Positions 1 through 8,974 of a DNA stretch of 49,888 nucleotides are shown here, in pieces. The stretch is from a virus: positions 1 to 49,888 of IMG/VR virus record IMGVR_UViG_3300025574_000002. The stretch is one strand, 5' to 3'. Below the pieces are notes generated by a model. It saw nothing but the letters and a program-made list of their open reading frames with translations. It was not told the DNA's origin and did not search any database. Position numbers and translations under genes: made by a program. Position 1 is the stretch's first letter, and each line of letters opens with the position of its first letter.

Positions 1-127
1 GATAAGTTGATGAGGATGCCTGCTGATGAGAAGCGTCAAGCTCTCCATGATAGGTGGGTAGCTCAACAGGCTAGTGGTCAGGAGACTGCCAGTGAACCTT
101 TGAAGATGTCCAATGAAACTATACCAC
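1..127. repeat. 127-bp direct terminal repeat (left copy)
   Basis: The first 127 bases are identical to the last 127 bases. A coding frame passes through both copies without interruption, so the repeat marks a circular or circularly permuted molecule rather than a gene boundary. A length of exactly 127 equals a common largest k-mer of de Bruijn assemblers, so it is most likely an assembly overlap and not a biological terminal repeat. Confidence 0.95.
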
Positions 128-3100
128 AAACTCCTATTGACGAGGCGGCTAAGACTACTACAACCTCTACAACAGGTGAGGAAGTTCCTCCTAGCACGGG
201 GAAGGAAGAAGCTGATAAGAGACAAGAAGTAGCAGATGCGGAGAACAAAGAAGCTCTCCCATTTGCTGTTAATGAGGGGCCTAATAATGCTAAAGAGGTA
301 GATGGTAAGACGGAGCAGACACAATCTGATCTTGAAAAAGCGAGAGCGGAAAAGATATCTCAAGACATGGCTGAGTGGCAATCTCAGGGAAGTCCTGCTA
401 GTGCCAATACACTAAGAATACATCCACCATCTATACAGCAAGATGTATCTAAAACGTCTGTTCCCGGCGACGTAGACCCTGTCAAAGCCTCATTGCAAGT
501 TTATGACCAAGAGAAGGCTAATGACTTGCCTATTGGTAGAACACCAGAGGAAGAGTTACAGGATAGGATGGAAGGAAACGGAGCTAGATATTCAGAAGGG
601 AAAGTAGACCCTTCTGACTTAGCTCGTTTCAATGAGCTTAACCAGCAGAGGAGTAAGATGCTAGAAGATGGAACTGCTTTCACACCAGAGGGAGGATTGC
701 ATCCTGAGTATGAGAAGGCTTGGAAGGAGGCTGAGGGGATAAAGAATAAGTATGATGGGCAGACTCCTGATAGTGTGAAGAGTGGTGGGGACATTTCAAT
801 GTCAGAGGGATTGCCTCGCCACATTGTAGACCACATTAACTCTGGGCAAGCTACTACTGGCTCGGTCATCAAGATGGTTGCAGAAGCTCATGGCAATATG
901 TATCAACCACTAGCTAAAACTATCCATGAAAATATGGATAGTGCTAGTCGCAGAGTTCCTTGGAAGAGTAATCCATTTGTGGAAAGGTCAGAGTATCAAC
1001 CCCCAACTAAACCAAATGAGTTTGGTCATGGAGATGAAGTCACAATGGCAACGTTAGATGCTATCCATGCTCCTACCGTGATGGAGGAGGCAATGCACAG
1101 TATCCTTGCATCCAAAATTCCACAAGAGTGGGCTAACTTGAGAGGTTCTCAGTTACATAAAGCCCTCAGTGACTATATCAATAATCCTAAAAGTAACCCT
1201 CACATCAAAGATTTAGCAGGTGCATACTTAGATACCGCTAAAGCTCTTGGAATACATGAGCATTTGTTTGGAGATAAAGGGGTTGCTGGCTCTCCTGATA
1301 GTGCAAAGAAATCTGGATTGGCTAATGGGTTTGAGAATGGGTATGCCATGGGAAGCTTTGACGAGTTCAAAGCTCACGCATTTGTCAACAGAAAGTTTCA
1401 GGAAGTCCTCAACAAGATTCAAACGACTGGTAACAGGACAATGTGGCAGAGAGTGGTGGATGCTATCTCTCACCTGTTGGGAGTTCCTGTTAATCAGAAG
1501 TCTATGCTCGACCGGGTGTTGAGGTCTAGTAGTGAGTTGATTAAGCAGGAGAGGCCAGAGGGAGAGGTTGGCAAAGACTCTAGGTCAATGGGTGCACAAC
1601 CAAATAAAAACAAAAACAGAGCTGTCAACAAACCACTCTCCTCTACTACCTCTAAAGACCTAGGTTCTTGGGGTTCTAAGTTCGGCTCTGGCCTCGACAA
1701 CATTCGCTCCATCCCTCACAAAGGAGCTAAGGTGTTGGCAGATGCTTATCAGAGGGCACTAGACTACAGACAACAACTAACAGGCAAATACACTAATGCC
1801 TCCCTAGACGCAGCTAAAGGTCTCACCGCGCGGGACAAGATTACCCTCTCCAAGGCCATAGATGACTATAGAATTAACAAAATCCAACCTAAAGGATTAT
1901 CCCCTGAGGCGGACAAATGGTTCAAGACTAACCAGAGTCTGATAGACCAACTTGGTAAGGAGCACATCAAGAACAATGTTCCCATCCAAGGGAAGGATGG
2001 TCAGTTCCGTTTGATGAAACAAGACCCTAACTACTGGCCTACTATGGCCAATCAGCAAGTGGAGAACACCTTCCGCCAGCATGAAGACTTGGCAAAGATG
2101 ACTTCCTTGCAGAAGGAGTTCACTGACTACTACCAACAGAAGCTAGGTTATACTTCTAAAGACGCCCAAGCTAAGTTCGATAACTGGAAGAAAGCTATCT
2201 CTGGTAATATGGATGGTTCTGGTATCTCCCATCAAGACTACTTTAATGCCCTGCGTAAGTCACAGGGAGACCCACTACCTCCTTCATTCAGAGAACAAGA
2301 CCCTGCTAGGAATATGTCTCGTTACTTTGATAGAGCAGGTATGGCTATGGCTCACTATACTCATGTCGAGGCGAATCACAAAGCCATTGCTGCTCTAGGG
2401 ACAACTAAAGATGCTTGGGGTAAGAGTGTTCAACAGTATCCAGAAGGTGGGATAGCTAACAACAAATTTGGCAAAGCAGCCGTAGGCCAATTCCACTCCT
2501 CTCCAAAAGACACTTCTCAGCAGACAGAGGAGGGTGCTTCTTCTCTAGTAACAGCCCTATTCATTTCCTCGCCGGGATTAGAAGTCCATAAGCTAGGTTC
2601 TAACTTTGTGAAATCTGTTCTCTATGCTCCCAATCCCTATGTAGCTGTCAGGGCAATTAGTCATGCTATCTTCAATATGAGAGAGGGCTGGACTCATGCC
2701 AAAGAGGGCGGTCTCATAAAACTATCAGCCTCCTCTGCCAGTGACATGCTCGACTCCTCTCTGACTACTCACCAGAGGATGGCAGGGATAGCTAAGGTTG
2801 TTAGGTCAATCTCCACTCTCGGTGGTATGACTACCAAAGCTAATGCTGCTTACCAGCAAGCTTACTTTGAGAATATGCTAGTCTCTCGTATATCCAAGGC
2901 TAATGCTGGTAATGTTACTAGCCAGAGGATGTTGAAACATTGGGATGCTGACTACCAACTAGGTAAGAAGTATAACCAATCTGAGCTACAACAACTCGCC
3001 TCTACTGCTGCCGCCTACGTCCATGGAACAGGTGACATCCGACAGATGCCAGCTTGGATGATGTCTGAATCAGAGATTAGTGGCTTCATGCAACTAGCTC

Positions 3101-4038
3101 ATTGGTCAGTTGCTCAGACTAATAACTTCTTGCATGATGTGTGGCTCCCGGCCAAGAAGGGAAACTTAATGCCTTTGATGACTGGACTATTTGGCAGTGC
3201 GGTAGCTGGTTATGCAATTAAGGAATTGCGGGAGAAGATTCAAGGTAAGCATGGAGCTATACCTAGCTTGCAAGAAATTGGAAATAGTGAGAAGGGGTTT
3301 GAAGGGAATAAGAGTTTGTTGATGTATAATGCAATAGCAGGGATGCAGTATGCTGGATTTGGGGGGTTATTCAGTCAGGTGGCTAAATGGCCTTTTGATG
3401 CAGCATATAAAAATACTCCCCAAGGTCTTACATTTCCTCTTGATGAATTTACAACTGACATAGCAAGCACTATTCACAATGTAACAACAGCAATGGCTAA
3501 TGACCCTAACGTGAACTATGTTGACCTAGCTGCTGCCGTTGCTCAACACTTACTGGGCAGCAACATCAAGCTGGCTTCTATAGCTCTAAATTATGGTATC
3601 AATAATGGATTAGTGACTGGTCTGCCAGCAGAGAAGAAACAACTAGCAGATAAGCTTGGTCAGTTAAGGAGATTTGATATGGTCACTGGCTTACCATACA
3701 ATGAGATAGACCAAGGTTCTAATCCCTATATGAATATTGAGCAGAAGAAGTTCAAGATGGAGCAGGACATTCCGACAGCTATGAAAGAGTTACCTGCCCT
3801 AGTGAGTAACATCATGCAGACCTATCAAGGACAACCTGACATAATGATGCAGAAACTGAAAGCGTTAAAGGAGAATCAGTATAGCACCTTCCCATCAATG
3901 GAACAGACTCCCATCTCCTTCATCAAATACCTTGGTTACTTGCAGCGGGAAGAAGGCCCTGATAAAGCTCAGGGTGCTTTGATGGATTATATGTGTCACA
4001 AGATGGTCAATGAGGCAAAGGCAAGTGTTGTGCCTTGA
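1..4038 (+). CDS. Giant internal virion / polyvalent protein, C-terminal 1345 residues (N-terminus at 48919-49761)
   Basis: This is the continuation of the gene that begins at 48919; joined across the repeat it encodes about 1626 residues. I infer a large virion protein that is carried in the head and ejected with the DNA, because it is the last gene of the tail/injection block and has the patchwork build of phage polyvalent proteins. A zincin-like region lies around full-length residues 630-790: the sequence EEAMHS (near 643-648) sits where HExxH is expected, followed by a conserved-looking stretch with YAMGSFDEF, W-RVVDAISHLLG and LDRVL. The first metal-binding histidine is replaced by glutamate, so peptidase activity is doubtful. 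The long C-terminal part (after about residue 850) is mostly helical with Ala/Gly-rich segments that could contact membrane. The N-terminal few hundred residues here are acidic, Ser/Thr-rich and probably disordered. The stop is TGA at 4036-4038. Confidence 0.8.
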   Translation, partial: DKLMRMPADEKRQALHDRWVAQQASGQETASEPLKMSNETIPQTPIDEAAKTTTTSTTGEEVPPSTGKEEADKRQEVADAENKEALPFAVNEGPNNAKEVDGKTEQTQSDLEKARAEKISQDMAEWQSQGSPASANTLRIHPPSIQQDVSKTSVPGDVDPVKASLQVYDQEKANDLPIGRTPEEELQDRMEGNGARYSEGKVDPSDLARFNELNQQRSKMLEDGTAFTPEGGLHPEYEKAWKEAEGIKNKYDGQTPDSVKSGGDISMSEGLPRHIVDHINSGQATTGSVIKMVAEAHGNMYQPLAKTIHENMDSASRRVPWKSNPFVERSEYQPPTKPNEFGHGDEVTMATLDAIHAPTVMEEAMHSILASKIPQEWANLRGSQLHKALSDYINNPKSNPHIKDLAGAYLDTAKALGIHEHLFGDKGVAGSPDSAKKSGLANGFENGYAMGSFDEFKAHAFVNRKFQEVLNKIQTTGNRTMWQRVVDAISHLLGVPVNQKSMLDRVLRSSSELIKQERPEGEVGKDSRSMGAQPNKNKNRAVNKPLSSTTSKDLGSWGSKFGSGLDNIRSIPHKGAKVLADAYQRALDYRQQLTGKYTNASLDAAKGLTARDKITLSKAIDDYRINKIQPKGLSPEADKWFKTNQSLIDQLGKEHIKNNVPIQGKDGQFRLMKQDPNYWPTMANQQVENTFRQHEDLAKMTSLQKEFTDYYQQKLGYTSKDAQAKFDNWKKAISGNMDGSGISHQDYFNALRKSQGDPLPPSFREQDPARNMSRYFDRAGMAMAHYTHVEANHKAIAALGTTKDAWGKSVQQYPEGGIANNKFGKAAVGQFHSSPKDTSQQTEEGASSLVTALFISSPGLEVHKLGSNFVKSVLYAPNPYVAVRAISHAIFNMREGWTHAKEGGLIKLSASSASDMLDSSLTTHQRMAGIAKVVRSISTLGGMTTKANAAYQQAYFENMLVSRISKANAGNVTSQRMLKHWDADYQLGKKYNQSELQQLASTAAAYVHGTGDIRQMPAWMMSESEISGFMQLAHWSVAQTNNFLHDVWLPAKKGNLMPLMTGLFGSAVAGYAIKELREKIQGKHGAIPSLQEIGNSEKGFEGNKSLLMYNAIAGMQYAGFGGLFSQVAKWPFDAAYKNTPQGLTFPLDEFTTDIASTIHNVTTAMANDPNVNYVDLAAAVAQHLLGSNIKLASIALNYGINNGLVTGLPAEKKQLADKLGQLRRFDMVTGLPYNEIDQGSNPYMNIEQKKFKMEQDIPTAMKELPALVSNIMQTYQGQPDIMMQKLKALKENQYSTFPSMEQTPISFIKYLGYLQREEGPDKAQGALMDYMCHKMVNEAKASVVP

Positions 4039-4222
4039 TAAGACACATAACTGTGTTTTTGTCTACATTGTCGAAAGATATACAATGTTCAATGCCACAC
4101 TTAGAACAGATACCAATAGCAAAGGGATGACTTAAATTACCACCACACAAAATAATTTTCCAGTTTTTAATATGAAAATGATTGCATCTCCATAGTCGAA
4201 ATGTAAAATGAAGTTTATTCAT
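4007..4222 (-). CDS. Small zinc-ribbon-like protein
   Basis: A 71-residue protein rich in Cys and His: a C-x-H...W segment near residues 13-21 and C-x2-C-G-x3-H-C near 39-46, the pattern of a small zinc ribbon. It is the last gene of the leftward block, 72 bases after the replication ATPase gene, and its end overlaps the end of the giant virion gene on the opposite strand by 32 bases. No function can be assigned. It could be a spurious frame, but the paired Cys motifs and its position in the operon argue for a real gene. Confidence 0.5.
   Translation of the reverse strand: MNKLHFTFRLWRCNHFHIKNWKIILCGGNLSHPFAIGICSKCGIEHCISFDNVDKNTVMCLIKAQHLPLPH
4043..4060 (+). terminator. Weak candidate terminator after the late operon
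   Basis: Just after the stop codon, ACACA and TGTGT pair around a four-base loop and run into five Ts. A second small hairpin (AAGGCA/TGCCTT, 4018-4036) precedes it. The stem is short, so this is a candidate end of the rightward late transcript, where it meets the leftward genes. Confidence 0.35.
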
Positions 4223-4294
4223 ATCTTATCCAATCTCTTCTTATGCAAGATTTCTTACAACTTCTACCGGCTAACTTTTGGTATTCATTTGGTG

Positions 4295-5662
4295 TCATAA
4301 TTTCCTGTATATTATTGTATCCTCTCCCGTTGTTTCATCTTTCACTGTCTCCGTCGCTATCTGATTAGTAATCGTCAGGAACTCAAGAGCTTGCTCTAAT
4401 TCCTGACGACCTACTATTTTGTGACAAGCTACAAACATATCCACAAAATTATGTGGCCTAGCGTGCAGCATGGACATTATCTTCTGACTAGCTTTAGACT
4501 CAGCAGTCTTACCCTCTAGTATAAGAGCTAAGTGCATATTCTTCTCCTCCTCTTCTAACTCCCCTATCACCTCTTTGAATATAGAAAGAGGTATCTCCCC
4601 CACCGGTCTACCACAATCATCTCCCTCTGCATGGTCACTGAACCACTTAGCTATAGCTAACTTCTTTACATGGATGTTCTTACGAGCGTAGTAAGGAATC
4701 ATCTCTGGCGACTTATTACAGAATCCTTTTTTATTATACTCATCCCACCATATAGAAAGCCATGCTTCTGCCTCATCACTAACCTTTATTTCTCCATGAA
4801 GGGCGGTCAGTTTCTTTATATGGTCTAGTAATTCTTTCTGAATGACTAACTGTTCAGGTGTAAATCCTGGGAGTGACCAAGCGTTAAATCTATTCTTGGT
4901 AGCATAGATACAAGAAGTGCGGGAAGTAAATCCTTCACCAACTAAATCCTCATCGAAAGTAGTTTGCATGAAAGATGGTGTTGTCCCGGCTATAAGACTT
5001 AAACAACCTCTTTTTATTCTGTCATTACCCCTGGAGATGGTAGAGCAATCATGGTCATCTGGACAGTCAAAAGCAGATAAAAGAAAGTTAACAGTGTTAT
5101 TGGTATTTTTCTTCAGAAGCGAGGACAACTCAGGCAATACAAAGCACACACTACTATGACCATAAGCTCTCATGTTTCTTTTACCATCTGGCATCTCCTC
5201 AACCCAGTTAACATATCTATAATTCTCTGCAATAGTTTTGACAAGAGATTCACTGGTTATAGAGTCTGGAGCAACTGGAATCAATAAAGGTTTATGAATC
5301 TCTCTTTGCTTACCGTGGTTAGAAGCAGGAACTTCGGTTGCATTTTTAACATGAGATTCTTTAGCCGCTTCTAATAATGCCTTATCATCTGTAGATTTAG
5401 CCAACTTAGTATTGGTCTCTGCCATATCAAGAGTCCAATAGCGAATAAAGAAACCTACCTCTTTCAAGATTAACCCCTTACCAACACCGGGTGGACCAGT
5501 AAGGATGACATACATATTGGGATATAATGCTCTATGCTTAGAACCCATCCATACTCTCCTCTGCAAAGAGGCAGCGATAATATAATACCATGACCACTTG
5601 ATATAGTTGTCAGGTGATGGGAGAGCAGACGTATAGTATTTCCACTTCTCGAAATTGTTCAT
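4295..5662 (-). CDS. DUF3987-like replication ATPase (putative helicase/primase-type)
   Basis: A 455-residue P-loop ATPase with Walker A GPPGVGKG near residue 56 and a Walker B-like segment FVLPELSSLL near 174-184, followed by an S-R-G-N-D region and ATTPSFM-type sensor sequence. This layout matches DUF3987-type proteins, often found in phage replication clusters where a DnaB helicase is missing; no DnaB was seen in this genome. The start codon overlaps the stop of the polymerase C-terminal gene as ATGA (5659-5662), so the two are probably translationally coupled. Its role in unwinding or priming at the fork is inferred from context. Confidence 0.7.
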   Translation of the reverse strand: MNNFEKWKYYTSALPSPDNYIKWSWYYIIAASLQRRVWMGSKHRALYPNMYVILTGPPGVGKGLILKEVGFFIRYWTLDMAETNTKLAKSTDDKALLEAAKESHVKNATEVPASNHGKQREIHKPLLIPVAPDSITSESLVKTIAENYRYVNWVEEMPDGKRNMRAYGHSSVCFVLPELSSLLKKNTNNTVNFLLSAFDCPDDHDCSTISRGNDRIKRGCLSLIAGTTPSFMQTTFDEDLVGEGFTSRTSCIYATKNRFNAWSLPGFTPEQLVIQKELLDHIKKLTALHGEIKVSDEAEAWLSIWWDEYNKKGFCNKSPEMIPYYARKNIHVKKLAIAKWFSDHAEGDDCGRPVGEIPLSIFKEVIGELEEEEKNMHLALILEGKTAESKASQKIMSMLHARPHNFVDMFVACHKIVGRQELEQALEFLTITNQIATETVKDETTGEDTIIYRKL

Positions 5663-6789
5663 ACCCAGTCTATCTCCTGTAGTCCAGTTGCATTAGCAAT
5701 GTAGTTTCCTTGCGCATCCTTCTTTGCACTATTCCAATTAAATCCAACATTCTGCTCAGACTTCATATTGAAGTTTGTTCCGTCCACCGGACTAACTAGT
5801 GAGATATTCATATATTCTTTCATCTTCCTTTTGCACTCATTGACATCCAACAGAGGACATTGGACTAGATAGGAGTCATGAGTGTCTGCTAATATGTCCC
5901 ACTGTTTGTTCTCCAGTTCTATGTGCTGTTGTAAGCTAGTAGCTGCTATCCTAGTTATCTCCCCAACTGTTGACTGAGCAGACCAAGCATAATACTCTTT
6001 CATCTTTTCCTCCACTCTTTGGTCTGTTATCTCATAAGGATGGCCAAACAAATTAAACAATAACCTCGTCTGTAAAACTTGGTTCTCTATCCTTCTACAT
6101 CTCTCCGGTATCTCTGGGAATAGTGAACGATACACCAACAAGAACTCCCCTGCTGTCTTCATAGGTAAGTAAATAATGCCCTCCGATTTCTCCAGTATAT
6201 TCATCCTGAATGACTGAGCTTCGATGCCATAGTTTGCACTGTGACAAGTTTGTTTTGCCAAGTAATAGTATCTTTCTTTTGCTGACCAGTTGTCTGACGA
6301 TTTGATAAGTGCGTCTATGTCTTTCCAAAATGGATTTAGCTTTAATTCTTGTATAGGCGTATCGCATAGGGTATTTACATTGAAGTCCTCTATCAAACCA
6401 CCAGACTCTTTTAGTTTGTTAGTCCATATATCTTTGAATAACTTTAGAGCTACATAAACATGTGGCTTAACTCCATTGATAAATAACTGGCGATAGTCTG
6501 CTGCGTCACACTCGTAAGCAACTATCAATGCCTCAGCACCTGATTGGTCTGATTGGATGAATACTCTGAGTATCAACAGTTCTAGCTCCGTGAAGAATCC
6601 TGTCTCACCAGTCTTTAGCCACTCCAAGCACTTCTCCTTCAAGGCCTCGGTGAACCCATCAGGACGGTATATCTCTCTCATGTGCTTCTCAATGTTCTGG
6701 AGGTTAGAACCCCAATACCCTAGTATCTTAGTGGAGGAGCGACGGAAAGTCTTTGTCCCCGCGAGTTTGTATGTTGTGCTATTTTTCAT
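5659..6789 (-). CDS. Family A DNA polymerase, C-terminal (palm/fingers) half
   Basis: This part carries the polymerase active site. From the ATG at 6789 it has 376 residues: AGTKTFRRSS and SNLQNI near residues 11-32 (equivalent to the TGRLSS...NLQNI template-binding region), motif A SDQSGAEA near 80-87, motif B AKQTCHSANYG near 178-188 (the fingers helix with K and Y), the WSAQSTVGEI helix near 280, and motif C THDSY near 303-307. An upstream TTG (6831) in the same frame is possible, but ATG 6789 overlaps the preceding small gene and keeps the aligned region complete. The exonuclease half is encoded separately at 7185-8768, so a working enzyme would need both polypeptides. Confidence 0.88.
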   Translation of the reverse strand: MKNSTTYKLAGTKTFRRSSTKILGYWGSNLQNIEKHMREIYRPDGFTEALKEKCLEWLKTGETGFFTELELLILRVFIQSDQSGAEALIVAYECDAADYRQLFINGVKPHVYVALKLFKDIWTNKLKESGGLIEDFNVNTLCDTPIQELKLNPFWKDIDALIKSSDNWSAKERYYYLAKQTCHSANYGIEAQSFRMNILEKSEGIIYLPMKTAGEFLLVYRSLFPEIPERCRRIENQVLQTRLLFNLFGHPYEITDQRVEEKMKEYYAWSAQSTVGEITRIAATSLQQHIELENKQWDILADTHDSYLVQCPLLDVNECKRKMKEYMNISLVSPVDGTNFNMKSEQNVGFNWNSAKKDAQGNYIANATGLQEIDWV

Positions 6790-6934
6790 TGTGAATTTTA
6801 CGACAAAATCCTCTTGGATAGGATAGCACAAGATTATTATATTTTTGATTTTTCATTATCCACTTATACCCATGCTTTAATAGCCACCGTTCTTCAATTT
6901 TATTTGGACGCATTATCAATCGTGAACGCTTCAT
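6779..6934 (-). CDS. 51-residue basic protein between the polymerase halves
   Basis: A short gene that starts inside an ATGA overlap with the 85-residue gene (6931-6934) and ends overlapping the start of the polymerase C-terminal gene. The product is basic and aromatic-rich (about 11 Lys/Arg; contains RPNKIEERWLLKHGYKW). No family recognised. The overlapping starts and stops on both sides indicate translational coupling and support it being read. It may be a small cofactor of the split polymerase or a recent insertion product. Confidence 0.5.
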   Translation of the reverse strand: MKRSRLIMRPNKIEERWLLKHGYKWIMKNQKYNNLVLSYPRGFCRKIHNEK

Positions 6935-7188
6935 TTTGTTCTCCAAATACCCCACACACTGTTACCAAGCTGGCGAATAACTATTTCTTTAGGTGCAACC
7001 TTGTATCTTAAGTTATTAGGGTCGAACGAGACATTAATAGAATAACCTATTTGAAATCCTTCTGATATCAAAAATTTAAGAGTGTGCTTCACTTTAGGAA
7101 ACATTCTTTTATGTGATTTGGGAATTGGTCTGTCAACGATTGGGATGATAGTCCACTTTATAAACTTATTGGTAACAGCATAACTCAT
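6931..7188 (-). CDS. 85-residue protein between the polymerase halves
   Basis: Starts at an ATGA overlap with the stop of the exonuclease-half gene (7185-7188) and ends overlapping the next small gene the same way. The product is basic with beta-type alternation (VKHTLKFLISEGFQIGYSINVSF region) and no recognised motif. It lacks LAGLIDADG, GIY-YIG or HNH residues, so it is not an obvious homing endonuclease, although it occupies the place where one might be expected. Its position inside the polymerase locus is the only functional hint. Confidence 0.6.
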   Translation of the reverse strand: MSYAVTNKFIKWTIIPIVDRPIPKSHKRMFPKVKHTLKFLISEGFQIGYSINVSFDPNNLRYKVAPKEIVIRQLGNSVWGIWRTK

Positions 7189-8768
7189 AACAATGTCTCC
7201 TGTCTTGGTGCTGTGAATACTTTCCCATCATCTCCTCTCCATGGAGTGAACTTCAAAGCAGAAGTCTCCTTCGCCACTTTCCTGTATTGCAATACTAAAG
7301 GTATCACAGCGTTCTCTGGATACTTCATAGCCAAGCGATACATAATCTTCTTACCTAGAGAAGGTAATCCAGTTTGAGGAGAACGCCATAGAACAGGATA
7401 ACCTAAAATATCATGAAAGTAAGCGCAGCATTGTTTATTAGAACCGGGGAATAATTTGGTCTTCCCTTTCAAATAAGTCTTAATCTCTGCTAAACCCTCT
7501 TCACCTATTAGCAAATTAATCATCCTGACATACTGCATCATTAGCTTATCATTCTCTTTGGTCACTTCCTCCAAAGCTTCTTGACTATATGAGATACCTT
7601 GAAGGGTCATTAGTAAGTAGGGGACTATTGAATCATTAGCACACCTTATACTAACCTCAAGGCCGGGGATAGTCTTAGCATAAGATGTTATAGCTTCGTG
7701 TATAAGAGCCATAGTATAGACGTCCTTCCCGCAGTAAGCTAACTTCTTCATCATATCCTCTCTGGTAAAATAAGCTTTACTATCTGTGTCTTTGTGGAAC
7801 TTCTCCCATGTCCAGTAAGATACGCAATGACCAAGTGATTTCTCTATCGACGGAAAACATCGGTGCATAGCCAACATAGTATCATAACACTTGTAAACAG
7901 GAATGCTATACTTGAAAGCCAGAACAAAGAAATCAAAAGAAGCCCCGTTATGAGCAACCACAATGTTATCCCTAATAGCAATTGCCAATGCTCGCATAAT
8001 AAGATGATAAGCAGAGTAAGCGGGACGGTAACGATTATCAAGAATAGGAACACTATACACAGTCCTACTGTCAAAAGAGAACGCGAAACATAAGAGATTT
8101 TGTTCTTCATAATCTGTTTCTATGTCGAAGTAGAAGAAAGAGTTTTTTGTTTCTTTGAGGACTTGGATGACCTCATCTGCAGCAGGGTAAATTTTATAAC
8201 TTGGCTTTTGCCTGTTGATGGCTTTCCTATAAATACTATCACCAGATTGGGATATAAGTTGTTTGACCTTCCATATATCTCTCTTAAGCCAGAAGGCGTA
8301 ATTAGCTCGTTTAGTAGGGGAGAGGGCTTTAGTGTCACCTTCATCCTCATCATCACCTGATACCTCATCGTCTGAATTATAGTTTTTAGAATCTTCATTA
8401 TATTCACTTTCCCAATCTTGAGGGTCTGCTGCATCTTGGGGATAGTAGGACGCAATAGCTGGCAGACCTCTTACTGTCAGAACAGACCCCCTCAACTCAT
8501 TAAGTGTGTAACCCTTTGCTTCTTTCTCTGCCCACTCAAGCATAGCATATTCGCCTAAAAGAAGGACTGCCTTAGTCCCCTCCAAGAAATCAGACTTGTC
8601 TTCCATCACTCTAACATCACACATCATCTGATTAAACTCTGGGCGCAAGAAGTCATTGAACAATATACCTCCATTGGCAGACAGAAGGTTAAACTTATCA
8701 AAGCGTGATGGGTTAGACAGGATAACTGTCAACCCACAATACCTACTCTTTGGAAGGTTGCGCAACAT
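7185..8768 (-). CDS. Family A DNA polymerase, N-terminal half: UDG-like domain plus 3'-5' exonuclease
   Basis: From ATG 8768 the product has 527 residues. Residues about 1-175 look like a uracil-DNA glycosylase-fold domain (VLLLGEYAML near 70, LRGS near 92, YYPQDA near 110, ending in WLKRDIWKV). Then comes a DnaQ-like 3'-5' exonuclease: ExoI FDIETD near 214-219, ExoII VAHNGASFD near 271-279, ExoIII YCGKDVYT near 345-352. The chain continues into the thumb (NKQCCAYFHDILG, then VLQYRKVAKETSALKF) and stops just before the TGRLSS-equivalent segment, which begins the separate gene at 5659-6789. I infer proofreading polymerase encoded as two subunits. The start overlaps the preceding 59-residue gene. 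Confidence 0.85.
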   Translation of the reverse strand: MLRNLPKSRYCGLTVILSNPSRFDKFNLLSANGGILFNDFLRPEFNQMMCDVRVMEDKSDFLEGTKAVLLLGEYAMLEWAEKEAKGYTLNELRGSVLTVRGLPAIASYYPQDAADPQDWESEYNEDSKNYNSDDEVSGDDEDEGDTKALSPTKRANYAFWLKRDIWKVKQLISQSGDSIYRKAINRQKPSYKIYPAADEVIQVLKETKNSFFYFDIETDYEEQNLLCFAFSFDSRTVYSVPILDNRYRPAYSAYHLIMRALAIAIRDNIVVAHNGASFDFFVLAFKYSIPVYKCYDTMLAMHRCFPSIEKSLGHCVSYWTWEKFHKDTDSKAYFTREDMMKKLAYCGKDVYTMALIHEAITSYAKTIPGLEVSIRCANDSIVPYLLMTLQGISYSQEALEEVTKENDKLMMQYVRMINLLIGEEGLAEIKTYLKGKTKLFPGSNKQCCAYFHDILGYPVLWRSPQTGLPSLGKKIMYRLAMKYPENAVIPLVLQYRKVAKETSALKFTPWRGDDGKVFTAPRQETLL

Positions 8769-8922
8769 TGTTAAATGCAAATTGAAGTTTATCTCTTAGA
8801 GATTCTATGGTGTGAGTGAAATTACCAATTATTTTAATCTCTTCAACAGTTCCTAGTATTTGAGTAGTAACTTCTATATCACCAGAAGCTAATGATTTAC
8901 GTTCAGAAAAATTAATTTGCAT
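8743..8922 (-). CDS. 59-residue hypothetical protein upstream of the split polymerase
   Basis: Starts with MQINFSERKSLASGDIEV at ATG 8922, with an A-rich leader, and ends with TAG inside the start of the exonuclease-half gene (26-base overlap). Mixed alpha/beta composition with no recognised motif. Position within the replication operon and the overlap suggest a real, coupled gene. Confidence 0.55.
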   Translation of the reverse strand: MQINFSERKSLASGDIEVTTQILGTVEEIKIIGNFTHTIESLRDKLQFAFNNVAQPSKE

Positions 8923-8935
8923 AATAAGGTATCCC

Positions 8936-8974
8936 TTCTATTTAACCTAGGAAGGGAGTAGCTAGGTTGTTTAA
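8936..8974 (-). repeat. Short inverted repeat AACCTAG / CTAGGTT between genes
   Basis: A 7-bp perfect inverted repeat, AACCTAG (8943-8949) and CTAGGTT, sits in the gap after the SSB-like gene. On the minus strand it is followed by an A/T-rich but not T-only run. It may be a weak attenuator or processing hairpin. Confidence 0.35.

Noticed and set aside
1-127. True terminal repeat of a linear virion genome
   Set aside because: The repeat lies inside a gene and has the exact length of a common assembly k-mer, so an overlap of a circular contig is more likely.
6789-7225. Group I intron interrupting the polymerase gene
   Set aside because: The 85- and 51-residue frames are joined to each other and to both polymerase halves by start/stop overlaps, and no intron core or homing-endonuclease motif was seen; gene fission fits better, though splicing was not excluded.
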